DNA of 46,495 nt from a virus: positions 1 through 46,495 of the IMG/VR virus record IMGVR_UViG_3300005471_000024. One strand, given 5' to 3'. The position numbers and the translations under genes are program-made. The notes beneath the pieces were generated by a model. That model was not told the origin of the DNA and did not search any database. It saw only the letters and a program-made list of their open reading frames with translations. Of this stretch, positions 1 to 8,204 are shown piece by piece. Every line of letters starts with the position of its first letter. Within the stretch, counting starts at the first letter, position 1.

Positions 1-93
1 AAGAAGTCGTCCAAGTCCGACAAGAAGTCCGACAAGAAGTCCTCCAAGCCCGACGAGAAGAAGAAGGTCAAGATCAAGCTCAAGGGCAAGTAG
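1..93 (+). CDS. C-terminal end of a lysine-rich protein (partial)
   Basis: The reading frame is open from the first base to a TAG stop and gives about 30 residues made almost only of Lys, Ser and Asp, ending in KVKIKLKGK. Such basic low-complexity tails occur on DNA-binding proteins, but the folded part lies outside the window, so the function is unknown. The next gene starts only 8 bases after the stop, so the two are probably co-transcribed. Confidence 0.6.
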   Translation, partial: KKSSKSDKKSDKKSSKPDEKKKVKIKLKGK

Positions 94-101
94 AGCCCGC
101 C

Positions 102-2348
102 GTGGGTGAGCGACCGCCGACCCAGTTCGCCGAGACGCCGCGCCAAGCGCGGCGCTTCATGGACGAGCTGTACCAAGAAGCCTACCTCCAGGGGAAGGTG
201 ACGGCGGTCGACACCGAGTTCGTCCCGGTCACGCACGAGCCGGTCCTGATGTCCTACTCGTGGGGACGCGGGATCCGGCGCGTCGTGCGGGCCGAGCTCG
301 TCAAGGAGCACTTCGGCGACTGGCTGGTCGACCGGCAGACCAGGCTGGCCTACCAGAACTACAAGGAAGATGTCGAGACGATGGGCAAGCTCGGCCTGCC
401 CGAAGCCGAGCTCGCGCACAGCTTCTACATCGACGTGATGGTCGCCGGCGTCCTGCGGGACGAGACGCTGGTGAAGCACAGCCTCAAGGCGCAGGCCCTC
501 CACTTCCTGAAGTGGTTCCGCCGCGAGTACGGGCAGCTGTTCTGCTACGTGCCGCCGGGCAAGAAGAAGGCGATCACGATGGACCCGCGGCAGGTCATGG
601 ACGGCCCGCCGCCGGAGGCGCTGACCGACGCGGTCCTGAAGTGGGGCACAGCCAAGGGAGGGCACAAGGTCGGCCCGCGGACGGTCGACGCGTGGCGCCA
701 GCTGATGGAGGACTACGCCGGCGACGACGCCGAGAGCACGCAGATCCTGGCGGTCGACCACCGCCGCTACCTCAAGAAGACCGACTACTGGGACAAGTAC
801 GTCAGCGTCGACCGGGAGTTCACGCTGACCCTGATGCAGTGCGAGGACGCCGGCGCCCTCCTCGACCAGCCGGTCCTCCGCAAGATCCTCCGCAAGCAGC
901 AGATCCGGATCATGAGGGCCGAGCGGTGCTTCCGGTCGGTGGCCGGGAACCCGAAGCTCAACCTGCGGTCCGGGCCGCAGATGAAGAAGCTCCTGTTCGA
1001 CGAGTGGGGCTGGCCGGAGCACCCGACCATCGAGACCGACAACGGCGGCGTGTCGATGGACAAGGAGGTGCTCACCTGGTGGTCGAAGGAGCACAAGCTC
1101 GAGATGGCGGACGTGAAGCTCGCCTACAACAACGCGCGCACGATGGAGGGCACGTTCCTGACCGGGCTCCTGACCGGCGTGGACGAGGACGGCCGGCTCC
1201 GCTCCGACCTCAACCAGATCGGGGCGAAGACCTCGGGTCGCATCAGCTCGCGCAAATTCGACCGGAACATCGAGATGAGCCGGACGCTCAAGAGCGGCGT
1301 CGTCAAGACCTGGACCAAGAAGAAGAAGGTCGGGGCGAACCTGCAGAACATCCCCGCCCGGAAGGAGAAGGACCCGGACGGCATCCGCGGCGCCTTCCGC
1401 GCGCCGCTGGTCGGCGAGGTGACCGCGTGGGGAGACAGAGCGACCGAGCCCCACAAGCTGATCATCGCCGACTACTCGGGGTTCCACCTGATGCTCGTCA
1501 TCCACTTCGTCAGCAAGCTGACGAACGAGTCGGCGATGCTCGAGATCATGAAGAAGTACGGGACGCCGTCGGCGGTCCACGTGTACACGACCATCCAGAT
1601 GTTCAAGCACGCCAAGCCGCACTACTGCGACCCGGCGACGTGCAAGGACAAGACGGGACAGTGGAAGAAGGGTCACGGCGAGAACAAGAGCTTCTCGCTC
1701 AAAGAGTTCACGATGGACGACTGGAAGTTGGTGAAGCCGATCTTCCCGGACCAGTACACGTACTCGAAGAACACCAACTTCGCGCTCATCTTCCTGGGGT
1801 CGCCGTGGACGCTCGCGTACAACACCGGCCGCGATGCCAACGATCCGGAGCAGCTCGAGGAGTGCAAGCGCCACTTCGACGACTGGTACGAGCTCTACCC
1901 GGAGATCCCGATCTACCAGAACCACATGATCGACCACGGCTACGAGCACGGCTGGGTCCCGACCATCGGCGGGCGGCGCGGCCACGTGCGGATGATGCTG
2001 GAGGGCTGCGACAAGAACGGCAAGTACATCCAGGACGACGACAAGCGCAAGAAGATGATCAAGCACGGCGAGCGCGTGTGCACGAACACGCCCGCCCAGG
2101 GGAGCGAGGCCGACATCGTGAAGATGGCGCTCAACCTGATCCGGAAGAGCAAGATGCTGCGCGCGCTCCGCGTCGCCCCGCTGTTCCCGGTCCACGACGA
2201 GATCGTGTCCGAGGGTCCCGGGAGCACGTCGGAGAAGGGCCTCGCCGAGAAGATCCGACTGATGAAGCAGCCGTACCGGGAGCTCATGGACTTCGAGCTC
2301 GCGGTCGAGGGAGGCATCGGGGACAACTGGTTGAGCGGCAAGCCGTAG
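102..2348 (+). CDS. Family A DNA polymerase with 3'-5' exonuclease domain
   Basis: Replicative DNA polymerase of the Pol I type (748 aa, GTG start), without a 5'-3' nuclease domain. The proofreading exonuclease motifs are visible: D37/E39 (VDTEF), N86-D90 (NYKED) and Y205-D209 (YAGDD). Polymerase motif A is ADYSGFHL, with the metal-binding D457 but His462 where Pol I and T7 polymerase have a conserved Glu. Motif B is KNTNFALIF, with K556 and F560 kept, Phe564 where E. coli has Tyr766, and Tyr552 where E. coli has Arg754. Motif C is VHDE (697-700). The metal ligands are intact, so it is probably active but with altered nucleotide handling. It heads a plus-strand replication cluster. The family call is firm; the effect of the substitutions is inference. 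Confidence 0.95.
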   Translation: MGERPPTQFAETPRQARRFMDELYQEAYLQGKVTAVDTEFVPVTHEPVLMSYSWGRGIRRVVRAELVKEHFGDWLVDRQTRLAYQNYKEDVETMGKLGLPEAELAHSFYIDVMVAGVLRDETLVKHSLKAQALHFLKWFRREYGQLFCYVPPGKKKAITMDPRQVMDGPPPEALTDAVLKWGTAKGGHKVGPRTVDAWRQLMEDYAGDDAESTQILAVDHRRYLKKTDYWDKYVSVDREFTLTLMQCEDAGALLDQPVLRKILRKQQIRIMRAERCFRSVAGNPKLNLRSGPQMKKLLFDEWGWPEHPTIETDNGGVSMDKEVLTWWSKEHKLEMADVKLAYNNARTMEGTFLTGLLTGVDEDGRLRSDLNQIGAKTSGRISSRKFDRNIEMSRTLKSGVVKTWTKKKKVGANLQNIPARKEKDPDGIRGAFRAPLVGEVTAWGDRATEPHKLIIADYSGFHLMLVIHFVSKLTNESAMLEIMKKYGTPSAVHVYTTIQMFKHAKPHYCDPATCKDKTGQWKKGHGENKSFSLKEFTMDDWKLVKPIFPDQYTYSKNTNFALIFLGSPWTLAYNTGRDANDPEQLEECKRHFDDWYELYPEIPIYQNHMIDHGYEHGWVPTIGGRRGHVRMMLEGCDKNGKYIQDDDKRKKMIKHGERVCTNTPAQGSEADIVKMALNLIRKSKMLRALRVAPLFPVHDEIVSEGPGSTSEKGLAEKIRLMKQPYRELMDFELAVEGGIGDNWLSGKP

Positions 2349-2363
2349 AAGAGGAGCAAGAGG

Positions 2364-2831
2364 ATGAAGACGAGGAAGAGCTTCTGGAAGAGGCGCGAGG
2401 TCGGGCCGATCTCAGCGGTCCACCCGTTCACCAAGAAAACCATCACGGTGTACCCGCAGCGCGACGCCCGGATAGGAGGCGACTTGAACGCCGAGCTCCG
2501 CCGGCTCCCCGGGCTGCTGAGCTGGTGGATCTCGCTCCGCGACGAGGCCGAGAAGCTGAAGGACGACGCGCTCCACGAGGAGCACAACGTGGACGAGGAC
2601 CTCTACGAGGAGTACCGCGGGAAGGCTGCCAAGGCCGCCACCGAGACCTCGATCAAGATGAAGGTCAAGCGCGACCCGCGGATGCGCGAGGCGTTCCGGG
2701 CGCGGATGGCCGCCGAGGACATGCACCGGCGCCTGAAGGGCGCCGTGGAGGCCATCCTCGAGAAGCGGTGGAGCCTGCAGGGGCTCGTGAAGAACGCCGC
2801 GCTGGAGCGCGGAGTCAAGGACCACGCATGA
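2364..2831 (+). CDS. Hypothetical basic helical protein in the replication cluster
   Basis: A 155-aa protein rich in Lys, Arg and Glu, probably mostly helical, with a long charged central stretch (about 55-130). No family recognised. The start is set by the purine-rich leader AAGAGGAGCAAGAGG directly before ATG, a leader that recurs elsewhere in the window. It lies 15 bases after the polymerase gene and overlaps the next gene by ATGA, so it is probably translated with the replication proteins. Confidence 0.75.
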   Translation: MKTRKSFWKRREVGPISAVHPFTKKTITVYPQRDARIGGDLNAELRRLPGLLSWWISLRDEAEKLKDDALHEEHNVDEDLYEEYRGKAAKAATETSIKMKVKRDPRMREAFRARMAAEDMHRRLKGAVEAILEKRWSLQGLVKNAALERGVKDHA

Positions 2832-3106
2832 GGACGGACGGACGAGAACCAAACACGAACAACCTCCACTTCCACGACGGGTCGACCTGCCACGGCGCGC
2901 CGACGCTCGAGGCGTGCCAGGAGAGGGCGATCGCCCACCACTGGGTCGGCAAGATACTCGAGCGGGAGGACGTCTACCCGGACGGCGAGAGGGTAAAGTG
3001 CTACAGCGTGATCGCGCACGGCTTCGCTCACTACGGCAAGCAGGGGAGGTTCGTCGCCGAGGTGAAGCTGGTCGCGGTGCCGATACGAGATCACAGCGAC
3101 GCCTGA
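2828..3106 (+). CDS. Small hypothetical protein
   Basis: A 92-aa protein whose ATG overlaps the upstream stop (ATGA). It has several His and two Cys residues near the N terminus (HFHDGSTCHG, EACQE) and a C-terminal strand-like segment (FVAEVKLVAVPI). No known domain recognised. Its position between the polymerase and the ssDNA-binding protein suggests an accessory role in replication, which is inference only. Confidence 0.65.
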   Translation: MRTDGREPNTNNLHFHDGSTCHGAPTLEACQERAIAHHWVGKILEREDVYPDGERVKCYSVIAHGFAHYGKQGRFVAEVKLVAVPIRDHSDA

Positions 3107-3111
3107 GACAA

Positions 3112-3144
3112 CTTGAACCACAACACTTGAACGGGAGCTTGAAC
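3112..3144 (+). repeat. Three CTTGAAC repeats before the ssDNA-binding protein gene
   Basis: CTTGAAC occurs at 3112-3118, 3126-3132 and 3138-3144, directly before the ATG at 3146. Related leaders (CTGAACC, then GGAG, then TGAAC) precede minus-strand genes starting at 38759 and 46430. It may be part of a promoter or leader module; the role is unknown. Confidence 0.4.
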
Positions 3145-3145
3145 G

Positions 3146-4156
3146 ATGAAGAACCGAGACAAGACTGGAGAAGGCAAGAAGAAGAGGAGCGACGACCTCG
3201 ACGAGATGCGCGAGGCGTTCCGCCAGCACAAGGAGCGGGCGAAGGGCGGCGGGTCGTCGAAGAACGACTTCGACAAGCTCGAGGACGGGAAGAACCTGCG
3301 CCGCTGGCTACCGATCCCCGGGAGACGGAAGTTCTACACGGAGGGGTGGACGCACTTCGACGTCGGGCCGAACGAGCGCGCGGTGCGCTGCATCGACGAG
3401 GAGCACATCGACCCCGAGCGCGGCCTTCCGCAGTCGGGGACGAAGTGCCCTCGGTGCAAGCGGTTCCTGCGCGAGCAGGCCAGGATCAACTCCGAGTACC
3501 AGAAGGGCGACGAGGAGGGTCAGGCTGAGTGGGGTCGCATGAAGCAGAAATACTGCGCGCGTCACCAGTTCTACTCGAACACCCTCCGCGAGGACGACGA
3601 GGGTGACTTCGAGGTCAAGATCACGACCTACGGGCCGCAGGTCTGGGGCCAGCTCATGAACTACTACGTCGGCGACGACAGCAACGTCGGCGACTTCACG
3701 AGCCCGAAGAGCGGGACGTGGATGAACGTCAAGAAGGTCGACAAGGGCGGCAACAAGCGCGGCCGTCGGCGCCGCAACATCGAGTACAAGGTGTACGCGG
3801 CGGACGGCCCCGACATCTCCGAAGCGTGGGACACGATCAAGGAGGCGCTGCACGACCTCGACGCCGCCGTCGGCAAGGTCATCTCCGTGGAGGAGTTCGT
3901 CGCCATCGAGAAGGGCATCGACGTCGACAAGGACCGCAGCGACGACGACGACGGCCGCAGCCGCCGCCGGCGGTCCAGGGACGACGACGGCGACGAGCGT
4001 CGCCGCAAGTCTCGGGACGACGATGACGACGATGACGATGACGACGATCGCGAAGACGACCGCGATGATGACGACGAGGAGGACGACGAGGAGGATCGAC
4101 CCGTCCACGTCAAGAAGTCCCGTCTGGCCGAGAAGCGCCGCCGGCGGGACGACTGA
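3146..4156 (+). CDS. gp32-like single-stranded DNA-binding protein
   Basis: Predicted ssDNA-binding protein (336 aa) that would coat template strands and work with the polymerase and the RecA-like protein encoded next. The layout matches T4 gp32-type proteins: a basic N terminus, a core with a possible zinc site (CPRCKR about residues 95-98, then C and H near 131-135), and a very acidic C-terminal tail used in this family to recruit partners. Unusually, the tail (about 255-336) mixes Asp runs with Arg blocks and ends in a basic stretch (RLAEKRRRRDD). The GACGAT-type repeats encoding it are low complexity and may vary in length. Family assignment rests on architecture and context, not on a strict motif. 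Confidence 0.75.
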   Translation: MKNRDKTGEGKKKRSDDLDEMREAFRQHKERAKGGGSSKNDFDKLEDGKNLRRWLPIPGRRKFYTEGWTHFDVGPNERAVRCIDEEHIDPERGLPQSGTKCPRCKRFLREQARINSEYQKGDEEGQAEWGRMKQKYCARHQFYSNTLREDDEGDFEVKITTYGPQVWGQLMNYYVGDDSNVGDFTSPKSGTWMNVKKVDKGGNKRGRRRRNIEYKVYAADGPDISEAWDTIKEALHDLDAAVGKVISVEEFVAIEKGIDVDKDRSDDDDGRSRRRRSRDDDGDERRRKSRDDDDDDDDDDDREDDRDDDDEEDDEEDRPVHVKKSRLAEKRRRRDD

Positions 4157-4164
4157 GGCCGGCC

Positions 4165-5163
4165 GTGGCGAAGACCAAGCGAGACGCCCTGGCTGCGGCC
4201 GTGCGCGCCCTCAGGGCGAGGCACGTCGCCGCCGCGGCGGCGCGCTCCGGCAAGGAGGAGGCCGAGGCGAGGGCGCGCAACAAGAAGTTCGACGCGCTGC
4301 GCGCGCAGCTGAAGAAGAAGTACGACGGCGAGATGTTCACCTCGATCGCCAACGGGTCGCGCGCCGAGAACATCAGCGCGGTCAAGAGCGGCTGGCAGGA
4401 GCTCGACGACCTGGTCACCGGGGAGACCGATAAGGACGCCAGGACGATTCGCGGGACCGGGCTCGGGTGGCCGCGCGGGCGCATCATCGAGATCTACGGT
4501 GACGAGGGGATGGGGAAGACCACCCTGGCTCTCCACATCATCGCGGCGTTCCAGCGGGAGGGTGAGCGCTGCGGGTTCGTGGACGCCGAGCACGCGCTCG
4601 ACGTGTCGTACGCGGCCAAGCTCGGCGTCAACCTGACGGACCTGGTCCTGAACCAGCCGGACAGCGGCGGCGAGCGCGCCCTTGACCTCGTCTCCACGAT
4701 GTGCGCCAGCGGCCTGTTCGGCTGCATCGTGGTCGACTCGGTCGCCGCGCTCACGCCGCTCGCCGAGCTCGACCTCGACTTCGAGGAGAACTCGCAGCCC
4801 GGCGGGCACGCCCGGCTGATGTCGCGCGCCCTCCGCAAGCTGGTGTCCATCGTGAGGGAGAGCAACACGCTGCTCGTGTTCATCAACCAGACCCGGATGA
4901 AGATCGGGGTCAGGTTTGGCAACCCGAAGACCACGACCGGCGGCGGGGCGCTCAAGTTCTACGCCTCGTGCAGGTTCGAGATGGTCAACGTGAAGACGAA
5001 GAAGAAGGGCGACCGCGTGCTGTACCGCCGCACGCGCGTCCGCGCCGTGAAGAACAAGTGCGCCCCGCCGTTCCGCGACGTGTACGCCGACATCGCCCCG
5101 AACAAGGGCGTTATCGCCGTGCACGGGGAGTCGGAGTTCGACGGCGGTTCCGATGACGACTGA
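4165..5163 (+). CDS. recA: RecA-type recombinase
   Basis: Strand-exchange ATPase of the bacterial RecA type (332 aa, GTG start). A helical, basic N-terminal extension of about 65 residues precedes the core. Walker A is GDEGMGKTT (K118, T119) instead of the usual GPESSGKTT, Walker B is CIVVDS (D191), and DNA-binding loop L2 reads GNPKTTTGGGALKFYAS, nearly identical to cellular RecA. The tail ends in an acidic DDD. It lies 8 bases after the ssDNA-binding protein gene. It probably drives recombination-dependent replication or repair of phage DNA together with SbcCD and the Hjc-like nuclease downstream. Confidence 0.95.
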   Translation: MAKTKRDALAAAVRALRARHVAAAAARSGKEEAEARARNKKFDALRAQLKKKYDGEMFTSIANGSRAENISAVKSGWQELDDLVTGETDKDARTIRGTGLGWPRGRIIEIYGDEGMGKTTLALHIIAAFQREGERCGFVDAEHALDVSYAAKLGVNLTDLVLNQPDSGGERALDLVSTMCASGLFGCIVVDSVAALTPLAELDLDFEENSQPGGHARLMSRALRKLVSIVRESNTLLVFINQTRMKIGVRFGNPKTTTGGGALKFYASCRFEMVNVKTKKKGDRVLYRRTRVRAVKNKCAPPFRDVYADIAPNKGVIAVHGESEFDGGSDDD

Positions 5164-5178
5164 ACCGAGGAGGACAAC

Positions 5179-5448
5179 ATGAGGCTGCTCAACGTCACCG
5201 ACAGCGACAACATCGAGGCGATCGGGTTCGACCCGAAGGACAAGGGCAAGTTCCAGGGGACGCTCGCCGTGGTGTTCAAGCAACCGAACGGCAAGCCGTC
5301 GGATGAGGTCTATCTGTACGAGGGCGTCAGGTACGAGGTCTTCGTCGAGCTGATCTCCGCGGAGAGCATCGGCAAGGCGTTCTACCCTCTGTTCCGCAAG
5401 ACGAGGCACCCGTTCACCAAGAGCCTCCGGTCGGCGCTGCGGAAGTAG
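5179..5448 (+). CDS. KTSC-like domain protein
   Basis: An 89-aa protein preceded by a clear ribosome-binding site (GAGGAGGACAAC then ATG). The pattern of strands ending in ISAESIGKAFYPLFRK resembles the KTSC domain, a small fold found in phage and bacterial proteins and thought to be linked to nucleic-acid functions. It follows recA in the same operon. Function is uncertain. Confidence 0.7.
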   Translation: MRLLNVTDSDNIEAIGFDPKDKGKFQGTLAVVFKQPNGKPSDEVYLYEGVRYEVFVELISAESIGKAFYPLFRKTRHPFTKSLRSALRK

Positions 5449-5478
5449 TTGACAACGTCACCGCTATCTGGGTAGGCT
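5448..5478 (+). promoter_or_regulatory. Promoter with palindromic -35 (operator copy 1)
   Basis: GTTGACAACGTCACC (5448-5462) is an inverted repeat with one mismatch, and its left arm contains TTGACA. A -10 candidate TAGGCT lies 18 bases downstream (5473-5478). It would drive the operon starting at 5501. Six further copies occur on the minus side of the window. Confidence 0.65.
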
Positions 5479-5500
5479 CCCGCGCGAGGATCAAGAGGAC

Positions 5501-5722
5501 ATGGACATCGTTCCAGTAGCGCAGCTGCACCGGAGGGCGAGGATGGTCGTCGAGGCCATGCGCCTCCACCTGGCGTCGGCGGTCGGGGTCACCGTCCAGG
5601 GCTCCCACGTCACCGTCCGGTTCAGCGACGACAGGGGCCGCCTGCTCCAGGTCACCATGGTCGTGTGCGAGGTCGACGACGGCCGCGACGACCCAACGCC
5701 GGACCCGGACCTCGACAAGTGA
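5501..5722 (+). CDS. Small hypothetical protein
   Basis: A 73-aa protein with an N-terminal helix and two probable strands (GVTVQGSHVTVRF, LLQVTMVVCEV), ending in an acidic, proline-containing tail. No family recognised. It is the first gene after the promoter at 5448-5478 and has a purine-rich leader, AGGATCAAGAGGAC, before ATG. Confidence 0.65.
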   Translation: MDIVPVAQLHRRARMVVEAMRLHLASAVGVTVQGSHVTVRFSDDRGRLLQVTMVVCEVDDGRDDPTPDPDLDK

Positions 5723-5916
5723 AGACTGCGAGAGCCATGAGCATGCGAGAGAAGCTCGAGAGGGACGAGCTCGTCTCCAAGGTCGCCGAGGCCGCCAAGC
5801 GGTGGTGGCCGACGGTCCGCACCAAGGCGAACCACGCCCGGATGGGGAGGGTCGAGCTCGCCCTCTTTAATGCGGTCAGGGTGCTCAAGGAGCACGACGG
5901 CGAGGACACCAGGTGA
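5719..5916 (+). CDS. Small hypothetical protein upstream of SbcD
   Basis: A 65-aa, mostly helical protein. The GTG start overlaps the previous stop (GTGA), the standard arrangement here; an ATG at 5737 is the alternative. Its own stop overlaps the SbcD start in the same way. No domain recognised; it is presumably translationally coupled to the nuclease gene. Confidence 0.6.
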   Translation: MKTARAMSMREKLERDELVSKVAEAAKRWWPTVRTKANHARMGRVELALFNAVRVLKEHDGEDTR

Positions 5917-7028
5917 AGATCGCGATCTTCAGCGACCTGCACGTGCACGCGTGGGCGGAGCACTCGCGCGACGAGGACGGCGCCCCGAGCCGGCTGCGCC
6001 ACTGCGTGTCGGTGCTGGAGCGGATCCGCAAGCACTGCGTCGCCAACGGCATCAGTTCGGTGCTGTTCGGCGGGGACCTGTTCCACAAGCGCGGCGTGCT
6101 CTACACCCTGCCATACAACCTAGTGGTCGGGGAGCTCGCCGCGTGGCGCGAGTACGGGCTGCGGCTCTATGCGAACGTCGGCAACCACGACATCGCGGAC
6201 CGGCAGGGCGCGGTCCACGCCCTGCAGGCCCTGGAGAGCGCCGGGCTTCTCAGCACGGTCGAGCCCGACGGTTGGGTCAACTGGGTGCTGGACAGCGGGG
6301 TCGAGGACGACCCGGGAGTGTACGTGACCGCGGTGGCGTACTGCCCGGGAGCTGACGAGCTGCGTCGTCGGGCGCTCGCCGCCCTGAAGGAGCGGGACGA
6401 GGAGGGGACTGACGGTGCGTTCACGATCGGCCTGTTCCACCACGGGTTCCGCGGCGCGAGGGTCGGGACGTCCCTCGAGTACGTCGTGAAGGAGGACGCC
6501 GACCCCGACCAGTGGTCGGTCGGGTTCGACGCGATGTTCTCCGGGCACTACCATGCACACCAGGAGATCGGCACGCGCGGGAACGCCTGGTACGTCGGGT
6601 CGCCGATGGAGTTCGTCCGCGGCGAGGTCAGCCCTAAGGGCTTCCTCGTGCTCGACACGGTCGAGGCGGAGTTCGAGCGCGTCGATCTCGACCTGCCGCG
6701 GTTCGTCAAGCTCACCGGCGCGGAGATCGCCGACGGCGACTTCGACGTCGAGGCGCACGTCCGGGGCAACTTCGTCGACGTCGTGTTCGACAGCCTGCCG
6801 GTGTCCTGGGAACAGGTCGACGCCACGCTCCGCAAGCTCGGCGCGCTCGGCGTCAGCGCCAAGCCGACGCGCGAGGACGGGCCGTCCGCGGAGGTTCGCC
6901 TGCGAGTCGACCCGGCCGCCGGCGACCGCCAGCTGCTCGAGGCATACATGGACCACGTCGAGGTCGGGTCGGAGCGCGACGACCTGCTCCGGGTCGGGCT
7001 CGAACTACTGGAGGAGGTGACGCAATGA
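5913..7028 (+). CDS. sbcD: SbcD/Mre11-like DNA nuclease subunit (T4 gp47 type)
   Basis: Metallophosphoesterase subunit of the SbcCD/Mre11-Rad50 complex (371 aa), which processes DNA ends and hairpins. All five phosphoesterase motifs are visible: DLHVH (D8, H10), GGDLFH (D55), GNHD (91-93), the HH of LFHHGF (about 175) and SGHYHAH (about 210). The C-terminal part (about 255-371) would be the cap and SbcC-binding region. The GTG start overlaps the previous stop. The partner ATPase gene lies about 2.5 kb downstream at 9551, with six small genes between them, a spacing also seen in other phages with gp46/gp47-type proteins. Confidence 0.92.
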   Translation: MKIAIFSDLHVHAWAEHSRDEDGAPSRLRHCVSVLERIRKHCVANGISSVLFGGDLFHKRGVLYTLPYNLVVGELAAWREYGLRLYANVGNHDIADRQGAVHALQALESAGLLSTVEPDGWVNWVLDSGVEDDPGVYVTAVAYCPGADELRRRALAALKERDEEGTDGAFTIGLFHHGFRGARVGTSLEYVVKEDADPDQWSVGFDAMFSGHYHAHQEIGTRGNAWYVGSPMEFVRGEVSPKGFLVLDTVEAEFERVDLDLPRFVKLTGAEIADGDFDVEAHVRGNFVDVVFDSLPVSWEQVDATLRKLGALGVSAKPTREDGPSAEVRLRVDPAAGDRQLLEAYMDHVEVGSERDDLLRVGLELLEEVTQ

Positions 7029-7357
7029 ACTTGCCGAGAATCATCATCGACGCCGCGTTGTTCTGCCCGCACTGCGGGGCGCGCCACGTGGACGAGGCCC
7101 GCAACGGGGAGAAGTGGCACAGGCGGGCGCACACCACCCATCGGTGTCAGGCGTGCGGCGGCGACTTCGACGTGTACGTGAGCGGGCAGGCGCCGCCGTC
7201 CCCGACCGACCTCGTCGAGATGATCAACGAGGGTCTCGGGCGCGCCGGCATCCGCGGGGCGAAGCTGGTCGGCGACGGCGTGCTGGAGTTCCCGCTGGCC
7301 ACGCTCGGGAGCAAGCTCCGCAAGGTGCGGATCAAGGTCGAGGAGGTGTCCGAGTGA
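7025..7357 (+). CDS. Zinc-finger-like hypothetical protein
   Basis: A 110-aa protein. Its N-terminal half has two Cys pairs, CPHC (about 14-17) and CQAC (about 41-44), with His residues between them (RRAHTTH), typical of a zinc ribbon of the kind common in phage proteins. The C-terminal half looks like a small alpha/beta unit. The ATG overlaps the sbcD stop. Function unknown; nucleic-acid binding is possible. Confidence 0.7.
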   Translation: MNLPRIIIDAALFCPHCGARHVDEARNGEKWHRRAHTTHRCQACGGDFDVYVSGQAPPSPTDLVEMINEGLGRAGIRGAKLVGDGVLEFPLATLGSKLRKVRIKVEEVSE

Positions 7358-7650
7358 CGTTCGCGTTCGGCGACGCGAAGTGGCCCGGCGTGGCCAAGCT
7401 CACCGAGGAGGCCGGCGAGCTGATCCAGGTCGTCGGCAAGCTGATGATGACCCACGGCGAGGTCACGCACTGGGACGGCACCGACCTCCGGGTGCGCTTC
7501 GTCCTCGAGCTCGGCGACCTCGCCGCCGCGATCCAGTTCGTGGTTGGCAAGGTGCTCACCGTCGACGAGGTCAGGTTGCTTCGGACCAGGATCCAGGAGA
7601 AGTTCGAGAAGTTCGAGCAGTGGCACCGAGAGCAAGGAGAACCCGGGTGA
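7354..7650 (+). CDS. MazG-like nucleotide pyrophosphohydrolase
   Basis: A 98-aa all-alpha protein with the metal-binding pattern of the MazG superfamily: E18, E19 and E22 in KLTEEAGELIQ, then E52 and D55 in LELGDLAAAI. Enzymes of this family hydrolyse (d)NTPs to the monophosphate and pyrophosphate, and phages use them to adjust nucleotide pools. The GTG start overlaps the previous stop and its stop overlaps the next start. Substrate cannot be told from sequence. Confidence 0.75.
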   Translation: MTFAFGDAKWPGVAKLTEEAGELIQVVGKLMMTHGEVTHWDGTDLRVRFVLELGDLAAAIQFVVGKVLTVDEVRLLRTRIQEKFEKFEQWHREQGEPG

Positions 7651-8204
7651 CGATCCGCGCGACATACAAGAGCGTCCGCCTGCTGGTGGAGGACATCAAC
7701 AGGGCGATGGAGGCGGTCCGCAAGGCCGCGATGGGGAACATCCCGCTGCCGTGGGACGACCTCAACGAGCTCCGCGACCTCGTCGCACAGCTCGCCAAGA
7801 AGGCCGACCGCGTCGCCGTCGACGACCTCCCGGGCCTCGCGCCGGCCGACTACGTGGCGGCGATGAAGCCGGTCGTCGCCGAGTACCACCGACAGCTGAT
7901 GGACCGCGACCTGCTCGCGCCGTGCCTGTGCATGGATCTGCGGGCGCACGCTTGCGTCGTCCTGCTCGTGGGCGACGGCGGCTCCGTCATCAGGACCGCG
8001 CACGACCCGGACAAGCCCGACGCCGCGCTCCTGGTCGAGACGGTCGTCGGCGTCCTCGACGCGGGCCTGAGGCAGGTCGCGGCCGGCGCCGCCGCGGTGG
8101 CCGACGCCGCGGACACGTCCCCGGGAGACGTCAGGCTGTGCGGCGGCTGCGACTGCGTGGAGGGCGAGTGCCGCTGCGACGGTTGCGAGGGGCGCTCGCT
8201 TTGA
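7647..8204 (+). CDS. Hypothetical protein with cysteine-rich C terminus
   Basis: A 185-aa protein with a GTGA-overlap start. The N-terminal part is helical (about 8-60). Two more Cys occur near residue 95 (PCLCMD), and the last 25 residues hold six cysteines (CGGCDCVEGECRCDGC), a likely metal-binding knuckle. No family recognised. It sits between the MazG-like and SLOG-like genes. Confidence 0.6.
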   Translation: MTIRATYKSVRLLVEDINRAMEAVRKAAMGNIPLPWDDLNELRDLVAQLAKKADRVAVDDLPGLAPADYVAAMKPVVAEYHRQLMDRDLLAPCLCMDLRAHACVVLLVGDGGSVIRTAHDPDKPDAALLVETVVGVLDAGLRQVAAGAAAVADAADTSPGDVRLCGGCDCVEGECRCDGCEGRSL

